DNA of 26,973 bases from a virus: the IMG/VR virus record IMGVR_UViG_3300004095_000011, positions 1 to 26,973 of that record; one strand, written 5' to 3'. The position numbers were made by a program, and so were the translations under genes. The notes under the pieces were generated by a model. It saw only the letters and a program-made list of their open reading frames with translations. It made no database searches and was not told the DNA's origin. This document shows, piece after piece, positions 15,875 to 23,355 of the stretch (position 1 is the first letter of the stretch; each line of letters begins with the position of its first letter).

Positions 15875-17414
15875 TTTTATATCTCAACTGTCTAAAATAT
15901 CTAATAAAATCATCATAAGAATAACATTCATTAACTTCTTGATCCCATTTCCACTGTAGTTCATAAAAAGTTTCTAACGCAATATCTGCCATGCTTCCAT
16001 GTCTAGGAATAGATTGTTGTAATGCGTTATTACCAAGCTGTTTATCAAACATGTGTAAGCCCGCCATAACAAAACTATATAATGCCCATCCTGCGCTACC
16101 TTGATATAAAGGAAAATCGTTGCTACTTGGTAATCTTGTTTTAGACATACTTAATAAAGATTCAACAAAATCTGTCTTAGTTGCGCCAGTACCGATATAT
16201 TTCCAAAATTCACTATCTGAACGACCACCCATATAGTGCATAACTAGGAAATCTTTTACATCGTCAAACATTTTTTTAGTTCGTTGATTGTAAATTTTCA
16301 TAGTTCCTTCGTTCATAGTTTCTTCTAAGGTATTTCCGCAGTATTCAAACACAAAGTTATGTGCTTGTACAATAGTAGTATGAATACTAGTAGCTTCTAA
16401 TGGTTCTAAGAATGCGCTACTTAATCCTATAGTAATACAATTTTTAACCCATGCGTTATCTTGTCTGCCGGTATGGAATTTAATTACTTTAATAGGATCT
16501 ATTTCTCTACCTAAAATAGTTTCAATTTCTTCTTGAGCTTTATCAGGAGTTGTGAATTCGTCGCTGAACACATATCCGCAACCCTTTCTATCCATCAACG
16601 GAATTTGCCACATCCATCCAGATTTTTGTGCCCAAGCAGTTGTATAAGGTTCTGGCATTTCGTTGTCTAAATATTTTAACTGGAATGGCAGTCCGGTGTT
16701 AATAGGTAAATGTTTTTGATAGCTAATCCATTTGTTTGGCAATTTATTCATAAGGACTTTAGCAAATCCAGTACAATCAATAAAGAAGTCGCCTTCGATA
16801 GTTTGCCCGTCTTTTAATAATACCGACTTTATATTTCCAGTTTCACTGTGTAACGCTACATCTAGTACTTCTGAATCTATATGGTTGGCATTTAAGTTGT
16901 TACGCATGCATACCTTTTTAAAGTATTTTCCAACTAGATGCGCATCTACGTGCATTGCGTGATTATAATCATTAAACGTATTTGTAGCTTTATTAAAATT
17001 ACTGCCGCCAGCAAGAATTCGGTGACCTATTTTAGAAGTTTTACCGATATCTTTGTGATGACTTAAATTAGCAATTCCATAAGCAAACAAGGCATCTGGA
17101 GATGCGCTGTTAGTCCAACTACCGTCGATTGGTCCTTGATAATATTCGTCTATATTATTAGTCCAGCCTTTATGTTTAATAGAATATTTTAGTGTGGCAC
17201 CTGTTTCAGCAATAAATTCATCGTGGTCACACCCGAAATCATAAAAGAAATTATTTACTAAGTCAGTTAATCTACCAGTGGTACTTTCGCCTACACCGAT
17301 AACACCAATTTTTGTCGATTCAATAACTGTGACTTTGTGTTGTTTCCATCTAGTGGCTGCCATTAATGCTGTTGCCCAACCGGCTGTGCCTCCGCCTACT
17401 ATTACTATATGCAT
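15849..17414 (-). CDS. Flavin-dependent halogenase (tryptophan halogenase family), copy 3
   Basis: This 521-residue halogenase has the canonical features: GGGTAGW (7-13), GVGEST (40-45), LKYSIKHKGW with K76, an intact WMWQIP signature (267-272), and SAFLEPLEATS with E340. Of the four copies it is the one that keeps the full WxWxIP consensus. A late block with DDVKDFLVMHYMGGRSDSEFW and SAGWALYSFVMAG is almost the same in the next-upstream halogenase, showing a recent tandem duplication. Start: ATG 17414 with AGGA at good spacing, 10 bases inside the end of the upstream halogenase. It overlaps the downstream oxygenase by 26 bases. Reduced flavin must come from elsewhere; substrate and halide are unknown. 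Confidence 0.92.
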   Translation of the reverse strand: MHIVIVGGGTAGWATALMAATRWKQHKVTVIESTKIGVIGVGESTTGRLTDLVNNFFYDFGCDHDEFIAETGATLKYSIKHKGWTNNIDEYYQGPIDGSWTNSASPDALFAYGIANLSHHKDIGKTSKIGHRILAGGSNFNKATNTFNDYNHAMHVDAHLVGKYFKKVCMRNNLNANHIDSEVLDVALHSETGNIKSVLLKDGQTIEGDFFIDCTGFAKVLMNKLPNKWISYQKHLPINTGLPFQLKYLDNEMPEPYTTAWAQKSGWMWQIPLMDRKGCGYVFSDEFTTPDKAQEEIETILGREIDPIKVIKFHTGRQDNAWVKNCITIGLSSAFLEPLEATSIHTTIVQAHNFVFEYCGNTLEETMNEGTMKIYNQRTKKMFDDVKDFLVMHYMGGRSDSEFWKYIGTGATKTDFVESLLSMSKTRLPSSNDFPLYQGSAGWALYSFVMAGLHMFDKQLGNNALQQSIPRHGSMADIALETFYELQWKWDQEVNECYSYDDFIRYFRQLRYKNGFSDIKY

Positions 17415-18943
17415 AAATTATCCTGATAATATTTACAAAACTGATCAAACGGCATTAAATCTGCTGATTCTTGACACCAATTTGACAAAGTCTGACCAAA
17501 TGCTGTTTCTGTATAACGGTCCATGGATGTTTGATTATCCATAGCCGGTATTTTAATTTCGTTATAAGCCATGTCAGCGTCTATAATACCTATACCGGCC
17601 ATGACAAAACTGTATATTCCCCAACCTGCGCTTCCAAAATACTCAGGAAAATCGTTATATGTACACAATCTATTTTTTGACATTGTTAATAACGTGTCTA
17701 CAAATTCTGTTCGAGTAGCCCCAGAAGAAATATGTCTCCAAAATTCACTATCGGTTCTTCCTCCCATATAGTGCATAACTACAAAATCTTTAAGATCTTC
17801 GTACAACGTTCCTATTCGGTTGTTATATTGTTTTATACTACCTGTATTTACTGTAAGATCTACAGTTGGTTTTATATATTCGAATATTAAATTTTTAAGC
17901 TGAACGATTACAGCGTGTATTCCAGTAGCTTCTAATGGTTCTAAAAATGCAGCACTTAGGCCAATAGCTACAACGTTGTTAACCCAAACATTTTCTAATC
18001 TACCAGATTCAAATTTAATAATTTTTATTGGGTCTATTTCTTGTCCTAGAATAGTTTCAATTTCTTCTTGAGCTTTTTCAGGAGTCGTAAACGCATCGCA
18101 GAAAGTATAACCATTGCCTTTACGATGTAATAGTGGTGTGCGCCACATCCATCCAGCTTTTTGCGCCCACGCAGTTGTATACGGTTCTGGAGTTTCTTCT
18201 ACATCGTAGGGTAATAGAAACGGCATTGCTGTATTAACCGGTAAATTTTCTTTATAACTAATCCATTTATTAGGCAAATGTTTCATTAGCAGTTTAGCAA
18301 ATCCACTGCAGTCTAAGAAAAAATCCCCTTTTATGATTTGATTATCCGAAGATATTAATTCTTTAACATACCCTCGGTCGTCGAGATTAACTCCTGTAAT
18401 TTCGCAATCAATATGGTTAATGTTTTCTTGCCTCATACACAGTTTTTTAAAATATTTTCCTACTAGATGTCCGTCTACATGGAATCCGTAATCGCTATTA
18501 ACAAAAGATTGTGTTTTATAATTAAAACTAGATAAGTTGTTTTTAATTTTGTAACCCAGTGGGGATATTATATGAAAATCATCATTGGGGAGATTTTTTA
18601 ATCCATGAGCAAACAATAAATCTGGTAGCATTTTATATGTTAAACTACCATCGAGTGGTCCAATATAGTGTTGATCTAAATTATTAGTCCATCCCTTGTG
18701 TTTAATTCCGTATTTTATCGAAGCACCAGTTTCTTTAATAAACTCGTCTTGATCGCATCCAAAATTCCATAATTCATTTGTAACAACTGATGTCAAATAC
18801 CCAGTAGTCCCTTCGCCAACACCAATTATTCCTAATTTGCTAGAATCAACAACCGTAACAGAGTGTTGCCCTTCTAGCTTCTTAAGCAAAAATAATGCAG
18901 CTAACCACCCTGCTGTGCCTCCACCGACTACGACTATATTCAT
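17405..18943 (-). CDS. Flavin-dependent halogenase (tryptophan halogenase family), copy 4
   Basis: A 512-residue halogenase, first gene of the minus-strand operon. GGGTAGW is at 7-13, GVGEGT at 41-46, IKYGIKHKGW carries K77, the signature is WMWRTP (265-270; Ile to Thr), and AAFLEPLEATG carries E338. The start is set at 18943 (MNIVVVGGGTAG), preceded by TTGGAG; a longer reading from 19003 adds 20 residues that do not fit family N-termini. It is clearly a sibling of copy 3, with shared blocks PNKWISY, EPYTTAWAQK, EEIETILG-x-EIDPIK and VMHYMGGR. The two genes overlap by 10 bases, which makes fusion or coupled synthesis possible; a heteromeric halogenase is a speculative reading. Substrate and halide are unknown. 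Confidence 0.92.
   Translation of the reverse strand: MNIVVVGGGTAGWLAALFLLKKLEGQHSVTVVDSSKLGIIGVGEGTTGYLTSVVTNELWNFGCDQDEFIKETGASIKYGIKHKGWTNNLDQHYIGPLDGSLTYKMLPDLLFAHGLKNLPNDDFHIISPLGYKIKNNLSSFNYKTQSFVNSDYGFHVDGHLVGKYFKKLCMRQENINHIDCEITGVNLDDRGYVKELISSDNQIIKGDFFLDCSGFAKLLMKHLPNKWISYKENLPVNTAMPFLLPYDVEETPEPYTTAWAQKAGWMWRTPLLHRKGNGYTFCDAFTTPEKAQEEIETILGQEIDPIKIIKFESGRLENVWVNNVVAIGLSAAFLEPLEATGIHAVIVQLKNLIFEYIKPTVDLTVNTGSIKQYNNRIGTLYEDLKDFVVMHYMGGRTDSEFWRHISSGATRTEFVDTLLTMSKNRLCTYNDFPEYFGSAGWGIYSFVMAGIGIIDADMAYNEIKIPAMDNQTSMDRYTETAFGQTLSNWCQESADLMPFDQFCKYYQDNLCI
17430..17437 (-). promoter_or_regulatory. TGTAAATA box before halogenase copy 3
   Basis: A minus-strand TGTAAATA, one mismatch from the T4 late core, ends 15 bases before the ATG at 17414, with AGGA between. 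The same box with nearly the same spacing precedes halogenase copy 4, so it may have been duplicated with the gene. Here it lies inside the coding end of copy 4. Confidence 0.3.
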
Positions 18944-18960
18944 ACAATCTCCAAGTAATA

Positions 18961-18968
18961 TATTTACA
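18961..18968 (-). promoter_or_regulatory. TGTAAATA late-promoter-like box before halogenase copy 4
   Basis: A minus-strand TGTAAATA in the 119-base divergent spacer, ending 17 bases before the ATG at 18943. A predicted start near 18955 would leave a short leader beginning at the TTGGAG ribosome site. One mismatch from TATAAATA. Confidence 0.35.
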
Positions 18969-19004
18969 TATAGCACGTGGGCACCTAAAATAAACCAGTT
19001 CAAA

Positions 19005-19032
19005 ATTACAAATATCTAAAATTTTCTATGAT
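19005..19032 (+). promoter_or_regulatory. Weak sigma70-like promoter for the plus-strand hydroxylase operon
   Basis: ATTACA (19005-19010), 16 bases, then TATGAT (19027-19032) upstream of the ATG at 19063. CCCCGGAGTAATT supplies a good ribosome site (GGAG 19054-19057). The -10 has one mismatch and the -35 two, so this is tentative. The rest of the 119-base spacer holds no other clear signal. Confidence 0.28.
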
Positions 19033-19062
19033 AAGTAACTATACATTTTCCCCGGAGTAATT

Positions 19063-19671
19063 ATGACAGACGAATTCGAATCAAACAGCGGTTTTACAGA
19101 TTTGGCCGAAGAAACAGGTACGCCAATGGCAACTTTAGACATTGTATCAGTTAATAAATCTAATATTTTCACTAAAGAAGAATGTGAAAAAATCTTAGCA
19201 GGGTGTATTGAAGAACTTTGGTTGCCAACTAAAGTTATTGGAGATAAGAATTTTCATTCAGCTAAACGACAAAAATTAAGAGGGGATGTTAGCGGATTTC
19301 CTTTTGTAAATATTCGCGATGTTACTAAATCTGCTAATACAGAAATTTATGATTTTAATTTGCTAGGAATTATTGATCAGGATTTCCCACAAATTTTTCA
19401 GTATAAAGAAGGCGACTATTATAATTGGCATATTGAAATAACTCCAATGGCTCCTTCACGTAAAATTACATTTATTATTAATTTAACAGACGACACTACA
19501 TACGAAGGTGGAAAAGTTGAATTTCTCAATACAGATACCGGCGAAGTTAATATTGCCGAACAAGGAACATGTTTAGTATTTCCTTCATATATGCCTTGGC
19601 GAATTACTCCTGTAACTAGTGGTAAGAATAGCATTATTGTTGGTCATGTTCATGGGGCCATTTTTAAGTGA
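19063..19671 (+). CDS. Prolyl-4-hydroxylase-like 2OG oxygenase with degraded active site
   Basis: A 202-residue protein with the P4H-type double-stranded beta helix pattern: QYKEGDYYNWHIE, then KITFIINLTDD-x-x-YEGGKVEF, then CLVFPSYMPWRITPVTSG. The first metal motif is H123-I-E125 (Glu in place of the usual Asp). At the position of the distal iron-binding His stands W179 (MPWRITPVT), and at the position of the 2OG-binding Arg stands N189. Its downstream neighbour has H and R at the same places (SHIQHQVTPVTRGTRYS). So this copy may be inactive, a structural partner, or able to bind metal in another way. Start: good ribosome site CCCCGGAG. Its stop overlaps the next start as GTGA. Confidence 0.8.
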   Translation: MTDEFESNSGFTDLAEETGTPMATLDIVSVNKSNIFTKEECEKILAGCIEELWLPTKVIGDKNFHSAKRQKLRGDVSGFPFVNIRDVTKSANTEIYDFNLLGIIDQDFPQIFQYKEGDYYNWHIEITPMAPSRKITFIINLTDDTTYEGGKVEFLNTDTGEVNIAEQGTCLVFPSYMPWRITPVTSGKNSIIVGHVHGAIFK

Positions 19672-20453
19672 TTTTAGAATATAGTTATTGGTGGTTTAAA
19701 TCTGTTATTCCAGCAGATGTTTGTAACCAAATTATCGAAATGGGTCTAAATAAGATGTTAGAACAGAAAGAAAAATTTGGTGAAGATTCAGTTAACGCAA
19801 GTGTTGGAGGCTGGGTACAGAAAAAACCTGGCCTTGAGATACCTGTAGCAGATAATACTATAGAATCATTACAACAAGAAGGTAAGGATCTTTCAAAAAC
19901 TTATGTTAGAGATTCTAATGTTGTATTTTTAAATGATTCAAAACTATATGAATTACTATGGCCATATGTACGTGGCGCAAACAAACAGGCTAATTGGAAT
20001 TTTGACTGGGATTATACAGAAGATTTACAATTTACCAAGTACGGTCCCGGGCAATTTTACGGATGGCATGCAGACGCTAATGCGTATCCTTATGAAGAAT
20101 TTGACCCTAATATACACGAACTTCAAAAAGATGAAAACGGCAACCCTGTAAAAGATTTTCTTGGAAATGTATTGCCAGCTGATATGAGATACACTTCTAT
20201 TAAAGACCGTATAGGTAAAATACGAAAACTTAGTGTTACAGTAAGTCTAAATGATCCTAGTGAATATGATGGCGGCAATTTAAAATTTGATTTAGGCCCG
20301 CATAGAGAAGACAGATATCATACTTGCGAAGAAATACGTCCACAAGGATCTGTAATTGTATTTCCATCGCACATACAACATCAGGTTACACCTGTAACAC
20401 GCGGCACACGTTACAGTCTAGTTGCTTGGAATATAGGAACACCATGGAAATAA
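19668..20453 (+). CDS. Prolyl-4-hydroxylase-like 2OG-Fe(II) oxygenase
   Basis: A 261-residue hydroxylase-type oxygenase. The start is GTG at 19668, overlapping the previous stop as GTGA. The iron site is H134-A-D136 (GQFYGWHADANAYP), distal H238 (SHIQHQVTPVT), with R248 for 2OG in GTRYSLVAW. An insert of about 40 residues with DENGNPVKDFLG lies between the HxD and the next strand KLSVTVSLNDPSEYDGGNL. Plain PKHD/P4H-type proteins are common in T4-like cyanophages, where their substrate is undefined. It sits between a degenerate relative and another oxygenase in a plus-strand operon that ends in a tail assembly chaperone, so a virion-protein substrate is possible but unproven. Confidence 0.87.
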   Translation: MILEYSYWWFKSVIPADVCNQIIEMGLNKMLEQKEKFGEDSVNASVGGWVQKKPGLEIPVADNTIESLQQEGKDLSKTYVRDSNVVFLNDSKLYELLWPYVRGANKQANWNFDWDYTEDLQFTKYGPGQFYGWHADANAYPYEEFDPNIHELQKDENGNPVKDFLGNVLPADMRYTSIKDRIGKIRKLSVTVSLNDPSEYDGGNLKFDLGPHREDRYHTCEEIRPQGSVIVFPSHIQHQVTPVTRGTRYSLVAWNIGTPWK

Positions 20454-21112
20454 CATACCCTGAACAATTTAAAAAAGACAGTTATTTGGCGCTTAAAAAA
20501 GTTATACCAAATGATTTGTGTCGAGTGGCTACAAAGTACGCTCTTTTGAAAGAAGAAACAGAATTTACACCAGAAGACCCTAACGCACAAGTCCCAGGAG
20601 CACACTCTGTGTATAGTGATACTTTTATGGAAACATTAATGTCATTTTTGTTACCATACATGGAAAAATATACAGGATTAGAACTAGCACCTACATATAC
20701 ATACTACAGGGTATATCGTCCAGGTATGGATTTGGCACGTCATAAAGATAGAGAAAGCTGTGAAATCAGTACCACTGTGTGTTTGGGTTACAAATACCTT
20801 AATAATAATCCAGATTACAACTGGGGTATGTACGTAGATAAAGATTCTGTAGGGCTAAATCCTCCTAGAGGATTCGTTAGTGCCGGAAATCCAGGTGAAA
20901 TGATTTTACAAGAACCCGGTGATTTAATAATATACAGAGGGTGCGAAGTGGAACACTGGAGAGAAAAGTTTGATGCTAGCTATGGTAGCTATCAAGTACA
21001 GGCATTTTTTCACTATATTGACAAAAACGGTCCTTATTATCCAGCATTTAAATATGATAAAAGACCCGGTTTAGGTAGAAAAGCCGAAACACGTCGCGGC
21101 ATAAATAACTAA
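20444..21112 (+). CDS. 2OG-Fe(II) oxygenase, third gene of hydroxylase trio
   Basis: A 222-residue protein started at ATG 20444 (MEITYPEQFKKDSYL), 10 bases inside the previous gene; the longer frame upstream is out-of-frame reading of that gene. The iron site is H100-K-D102 (LARHKDRESCEIS) and distal H171 (GCEVEHWREKF). The strand that normally carries the 2OG Arg reads YQVQAFFHYID, with Gln instead of Arg, as in a subgroup of phage oxygenases that end in FxHY-(I/V)-D. A block WGMYVDKDSVGLNPPRGF inserts between the metal motifs. The C-terminus is basic (GRKAETRRG). It completes three coupled oxygenase genes. The substrate is unknown; a role on virion or host surface protein is inference. Confidence 0.82.
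   Translation: MEITYPEQFKKDSYLALKKVIPNDLCRVATKYALLKEETEFTPEDPNAQVPGAHSVYSDTFMETLMSFLLPYMEKYTGLELAPTYTYYRVYRPGMDLARHKDRESCEISTTVCLGYKYLNNNPDYNWGMYVDKDSVGLNPPRGFVSAGNPGEMILQEPGDLIIYRGCEVEHWREKFDASYGSYQVQAFFHYIDKNGPYYPAFKYDKRPGLGRKAETRRGINN
21100..21107 (+). promoter_or_regulatory. CATAAATA late-promoter-like box before tail assembly chaperone
   Basis: CATAAATA (NATAAATA core) lies at the end of the third hydroxylase gene. Its predicted start near 21113 gives a leader of about 23 bases containing GAGGAG before the ATG at 21136. The spacing is ideal for separate late expression of the structural gene. Confidence 0.45.
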
Positions 21113-21135
21113 TAATACCCAATTGAGGAGTTCAA

Positions 21136-21597
21136 ATGACTATTAAAGCATTTACATTAGATGATATAGAAAGCGTTCCATTAGTAGCTTATATGATAGG
21201 CGTAGACGAATACTGGTTAAAAATCGTATTTAAAGGTTGTACTAATCCAGTAGATTTTCGTGCTGTTAAAACAGGTGATGCATTTTCACAAGCAGTATTG
21301 GCCGCAGTTAACGCAGGTACATACGGCGAACCAAGACATGGTTTAGGTTGCCCAATCGGTGATTACTCCGAAGGTTTCCGCACTCAACCAACATCACAAG
21401 AAGACTTAGAAGCACAAATTCGTGAAAATCGCGATCAGTTGCTAATAGCATCTGACTGGACTGATACTACTGCTGGACAAGGTCGTTTATCTGACGCTCA
21501 GAAAACTGCTTATGCCACATACAGACAAGAATTGCGCGATGTAACTAATCAAGCAACATTCCCTTGGGAAATTAATTGGCCAGTGAAACCAGCTTAA
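21136..21597 (+). CDS. Phage tail assembly chaperone-like protein
   Basis: A 153-residue protein. The C-terminal half (about 90-150) fits the phage tail assembly chaperone family: RDQLLIASDWTDTT, then LSDAQKTAYATYRQELRDV, then FPWEINWPVKP at the end, a pattern usually written R-x-x-LL-x-x-SDWT ... W-x-x-YRQ-x-LRD ... FP-x-x-x-x-WP. The N-terminal half is less familiar and may bind the tail or fibre protein. Such proteins assist tail or fibre assembly and often lie beside fibre genes. AATTGAGGAGTTCAA precedes the ATG, a strong ribosome site. It is followed by a terminator hairpin and convergent groEL. Its placement after three hydroxylase genes on the same strand links these to virion assembly in expression, not necessarily in function. 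Confidence 0.82.
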   Translation: MTIKAFTLDDIESVPLVAYMIGVDEYWLKIVFKGCTNPVDFRAVKTGDAFSQAVLAAVNAGTYGEPRHGLGCPIGDYSEGFRTQPTSQEDLEAQIRENRDQLLIASDWTDTTAGQGRLSDAQKTAYATYRQELRDVTNQATFPWEINWPVKPA

Positions 21598-21619
21598 TTT
21601 TTTAGAATTTATAGTCATT

Positions 21620-21648
21620 AAAAAAGGCAGATTTAATCTGCCTTTTTT
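21620..21648. terminator. Bidirectional intrinsic terminator between tail chaperone and groEL
   Basis: AAAAAAGGCAGA (21620-21631) and TCTGCCTTTTTT (21637-21648) form a perfect 12-bp stem with loop TTTAA. The T-run on each strand lets it serve both the plus-strand operon and the convergent groEL transcript. Confidence 0.9.
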
Positions 21649-21660
21649 GTTGGAGTAATA

Positions 21661-23355
21661 TTATTTACTACCCAAAGCGTCCTGATATTGAGGACCAAAT
21701 CCTTGATTAATATTAGGTTGAGGCCCAACAATACTTAAATCGGATTCATCTTCATCTTCATAAATCGCACAGTCTGTAGTTAGCAACAATCTAGCAACAC
21801 TGGCTGCATTAATCAATGCTGTTTTAACTACTTTAGTAGGATCGATAATTCCAATGTCAAACATCTGACCAAAAGAACTGTCACTAGCATCATATCCAAA
21901 CTCGTCATCGCCTTCTGAAACCTTATTAACAATAACATCTGGACTATCGCCGGCATTAGCGGCAATTTGACGTAATGGTTCTTCTAACGCTGTTAGAACA
22001 ATTTTTACACCAGCATCTTGTTCTACATTATTTGTAACAAGGTCTTTAAGTTTTTGTCGAACACGAATAAAAGAAACACCACCACCGGGCACTACGCCAT
22101 CTTCAATAGCGGCTCTAGTAGCGCACAAAGAATCATCTACTCGATCTTTCTTTTCATCTAATTCCATCTTAGTAGCAGATCCTACACGGATAACTCCTAC
22201 TCCGCCTGATAAGTTTGCGATACGTTCGTAGTGCTCATCGATACTTAGTACAGGAGGAATCGCTAAATGATCGCCTTCTTCTTCTTCAATTTGAACTTGA
22301 ATTGCTTTAATTCTGTCCTGAACAGCTTCGTCCGATCCATGCCCACCAATGATAGTTGTTCTATCAGCACTGATTTCAATTCTGTTACATTGACCGCAAT
22401 CAGACAATTCAGCATTTTCTACACGAGTACCTAACCCATCGGAAATTACTTTACCACCTGTAAGTATAGCAATATCTTCAATTAAAATACTACGCTTAGG
22501 ACCCTTCCAGTTAGGACCACGAATAGCACACGCTTTGATACCACCATTGATAACGTTAATAACTAGCGTAGCTAATACATCGGTTTCTAATGATTCTGCC
22601 ATGATAACGAACGGACGTTTTGTTGCGGCGAGTTTGTCTAAAATAGGAACAATATCTTGTATATTAAGAATCGGTCTATCACAAATTAAAATATAAGGAT
22701 TTTCTAATACACAGCGTTGTTTGTCAGTATTAATAAAATACGGACTAAGGAAACCTTGTTCATAAGATAAACCGCTAATTTGAGCAAAACTATCTTCAAG
22801 CCCTGTGCCATTTTCTACAGTAACAATTCCTTTTTTACCTACAGCTACCATGGCTTTAGCAATTAATGCCCCCATGTCTTCATCATTATTAGCACTAATA
22901 GTAGCTACTTGACGAATAGTTTTTTCATCTTCGCATTCTTTGCTAATTTTTTCTAATTCAGCAACTGCCGCAACTACTGCTTTATCGATTCCTCTTTTTA
23001 AATTAATTGGACTGATTCCAGCAGTAACGAATTTCATACCTTCACGAATCATAGCCTGAGCTAAAACTGTAGCAGTAGTTGTACCGTCACCGATATCACT
23101 ACTAGTTTGACTTGCCGCTTGTTTGATCATTCTTACTCCGGTGTCGGCTAGTTTGTCTCTTAAGAAGATTTCTTTAGCAACTGTAACACCATCTTTAGTT
23201 ACGTGTGGAGCACCGAATTGACGAGCAATAACAACATTTCGACCTTTTGGTCCTAATGTTACTTTAACGGCATCGCCTAATATGTTTACACCTTTTACAA
23301 GAGCATCTCGGCTCTTTTGCCCCATTGTAACAACTCTGTGACTGATTTTAGCCAT
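21661..23355 (-). CDS. groL: Phage-encoded chaperonin GroEL (Hsp60)
   Basis: A 564-residue chaperonin with the family's features: VKVTLGPKGRNVV, GAPHVTKDGVTVAKEI with D55, GDGTTTATVLAQAM (ATP site, D90), and IEDGVVPGGGVSFIR with the ATP-hydrolysis Asp near 418. Unusual points: the well-conserved apical block APGFGDRRKA is replaced by RGPNWKGPKRS (about 278-288); about seven residues are added before SIDEHYERIANLSGGV; and the C-terminus lacks the GGM tail, ending acidic then QGFGPQYQDALGSK. The ATG overlaps the groES stop by one base (TAATG). It would fold phage proteins in a double ring with GroES. A phage GroEL is known from Pseudomonas phage EL; T4 itself makes only the co-chaperonin gp31. 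Confidence 0.97.
   Translation of the reverse strand: MAKISHRVVTMGQKSRDALVKGVNILGDAVKVTLGPKGRNVVIARQFGAPHVTKDGVTVAKEIFLRDKLADTGVRMIKQAASQTSSDIGDGTTTATVLAQAMIREGMKFVTAGISPINLKRGIDKAVVAAVAELEKISKECEDEKTIRQVATISANNDEDMGALIAKAMVAVGKKGIVTVENGTGLEDSFAQISGLSYEQGFLSPYFINTDKQRCVLENPYILICDRPILNIQDIVPILDKLAATKRPFVIMAESLETDVLATLVINVINGGIKACAIRGPNWKGPKRSILIEDIAILTGGKVISDGLGTRVENAELSDCGQCNRIEISADRTTIIGGHGSDEAVQDRIKAIQVQIEEEEGDHLAIPPVLSIDEHYERIANLSGGVGVIRVGSATKMELDEKKDRVDDSLCATRAAIEDGVVPGGGVSFIRVRQKLKDLVTNNVEQDAGVKIVLTALEEPLRQIAANAGDSPDVIVNKVSEGDDEFGYDASDSSFGQMFDIGIIDPTKVVKTALINAASVARLLLTTDCAIYEDEDESDLSIVGPQPNINQGFGPQYQDALGSK

Noticed and set aside
15849-18943. Halogenase copies 3 and 4 as one gene split by frameshift
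   Set aside because: Each has a complete N-terminal FAD motif, catalytic Lys, signature and C-terminal block, so they are two full genes with a 10-base overlap.
18944-19003. Twenty-residue extension on halogenase copy 4, possibly a signal peptide
   Set aside because: The segment is not signal-like in layout, the FAD motif of this family starts within a few residues of the true N-terminus, and TTGGAG precedes ATG 18943.
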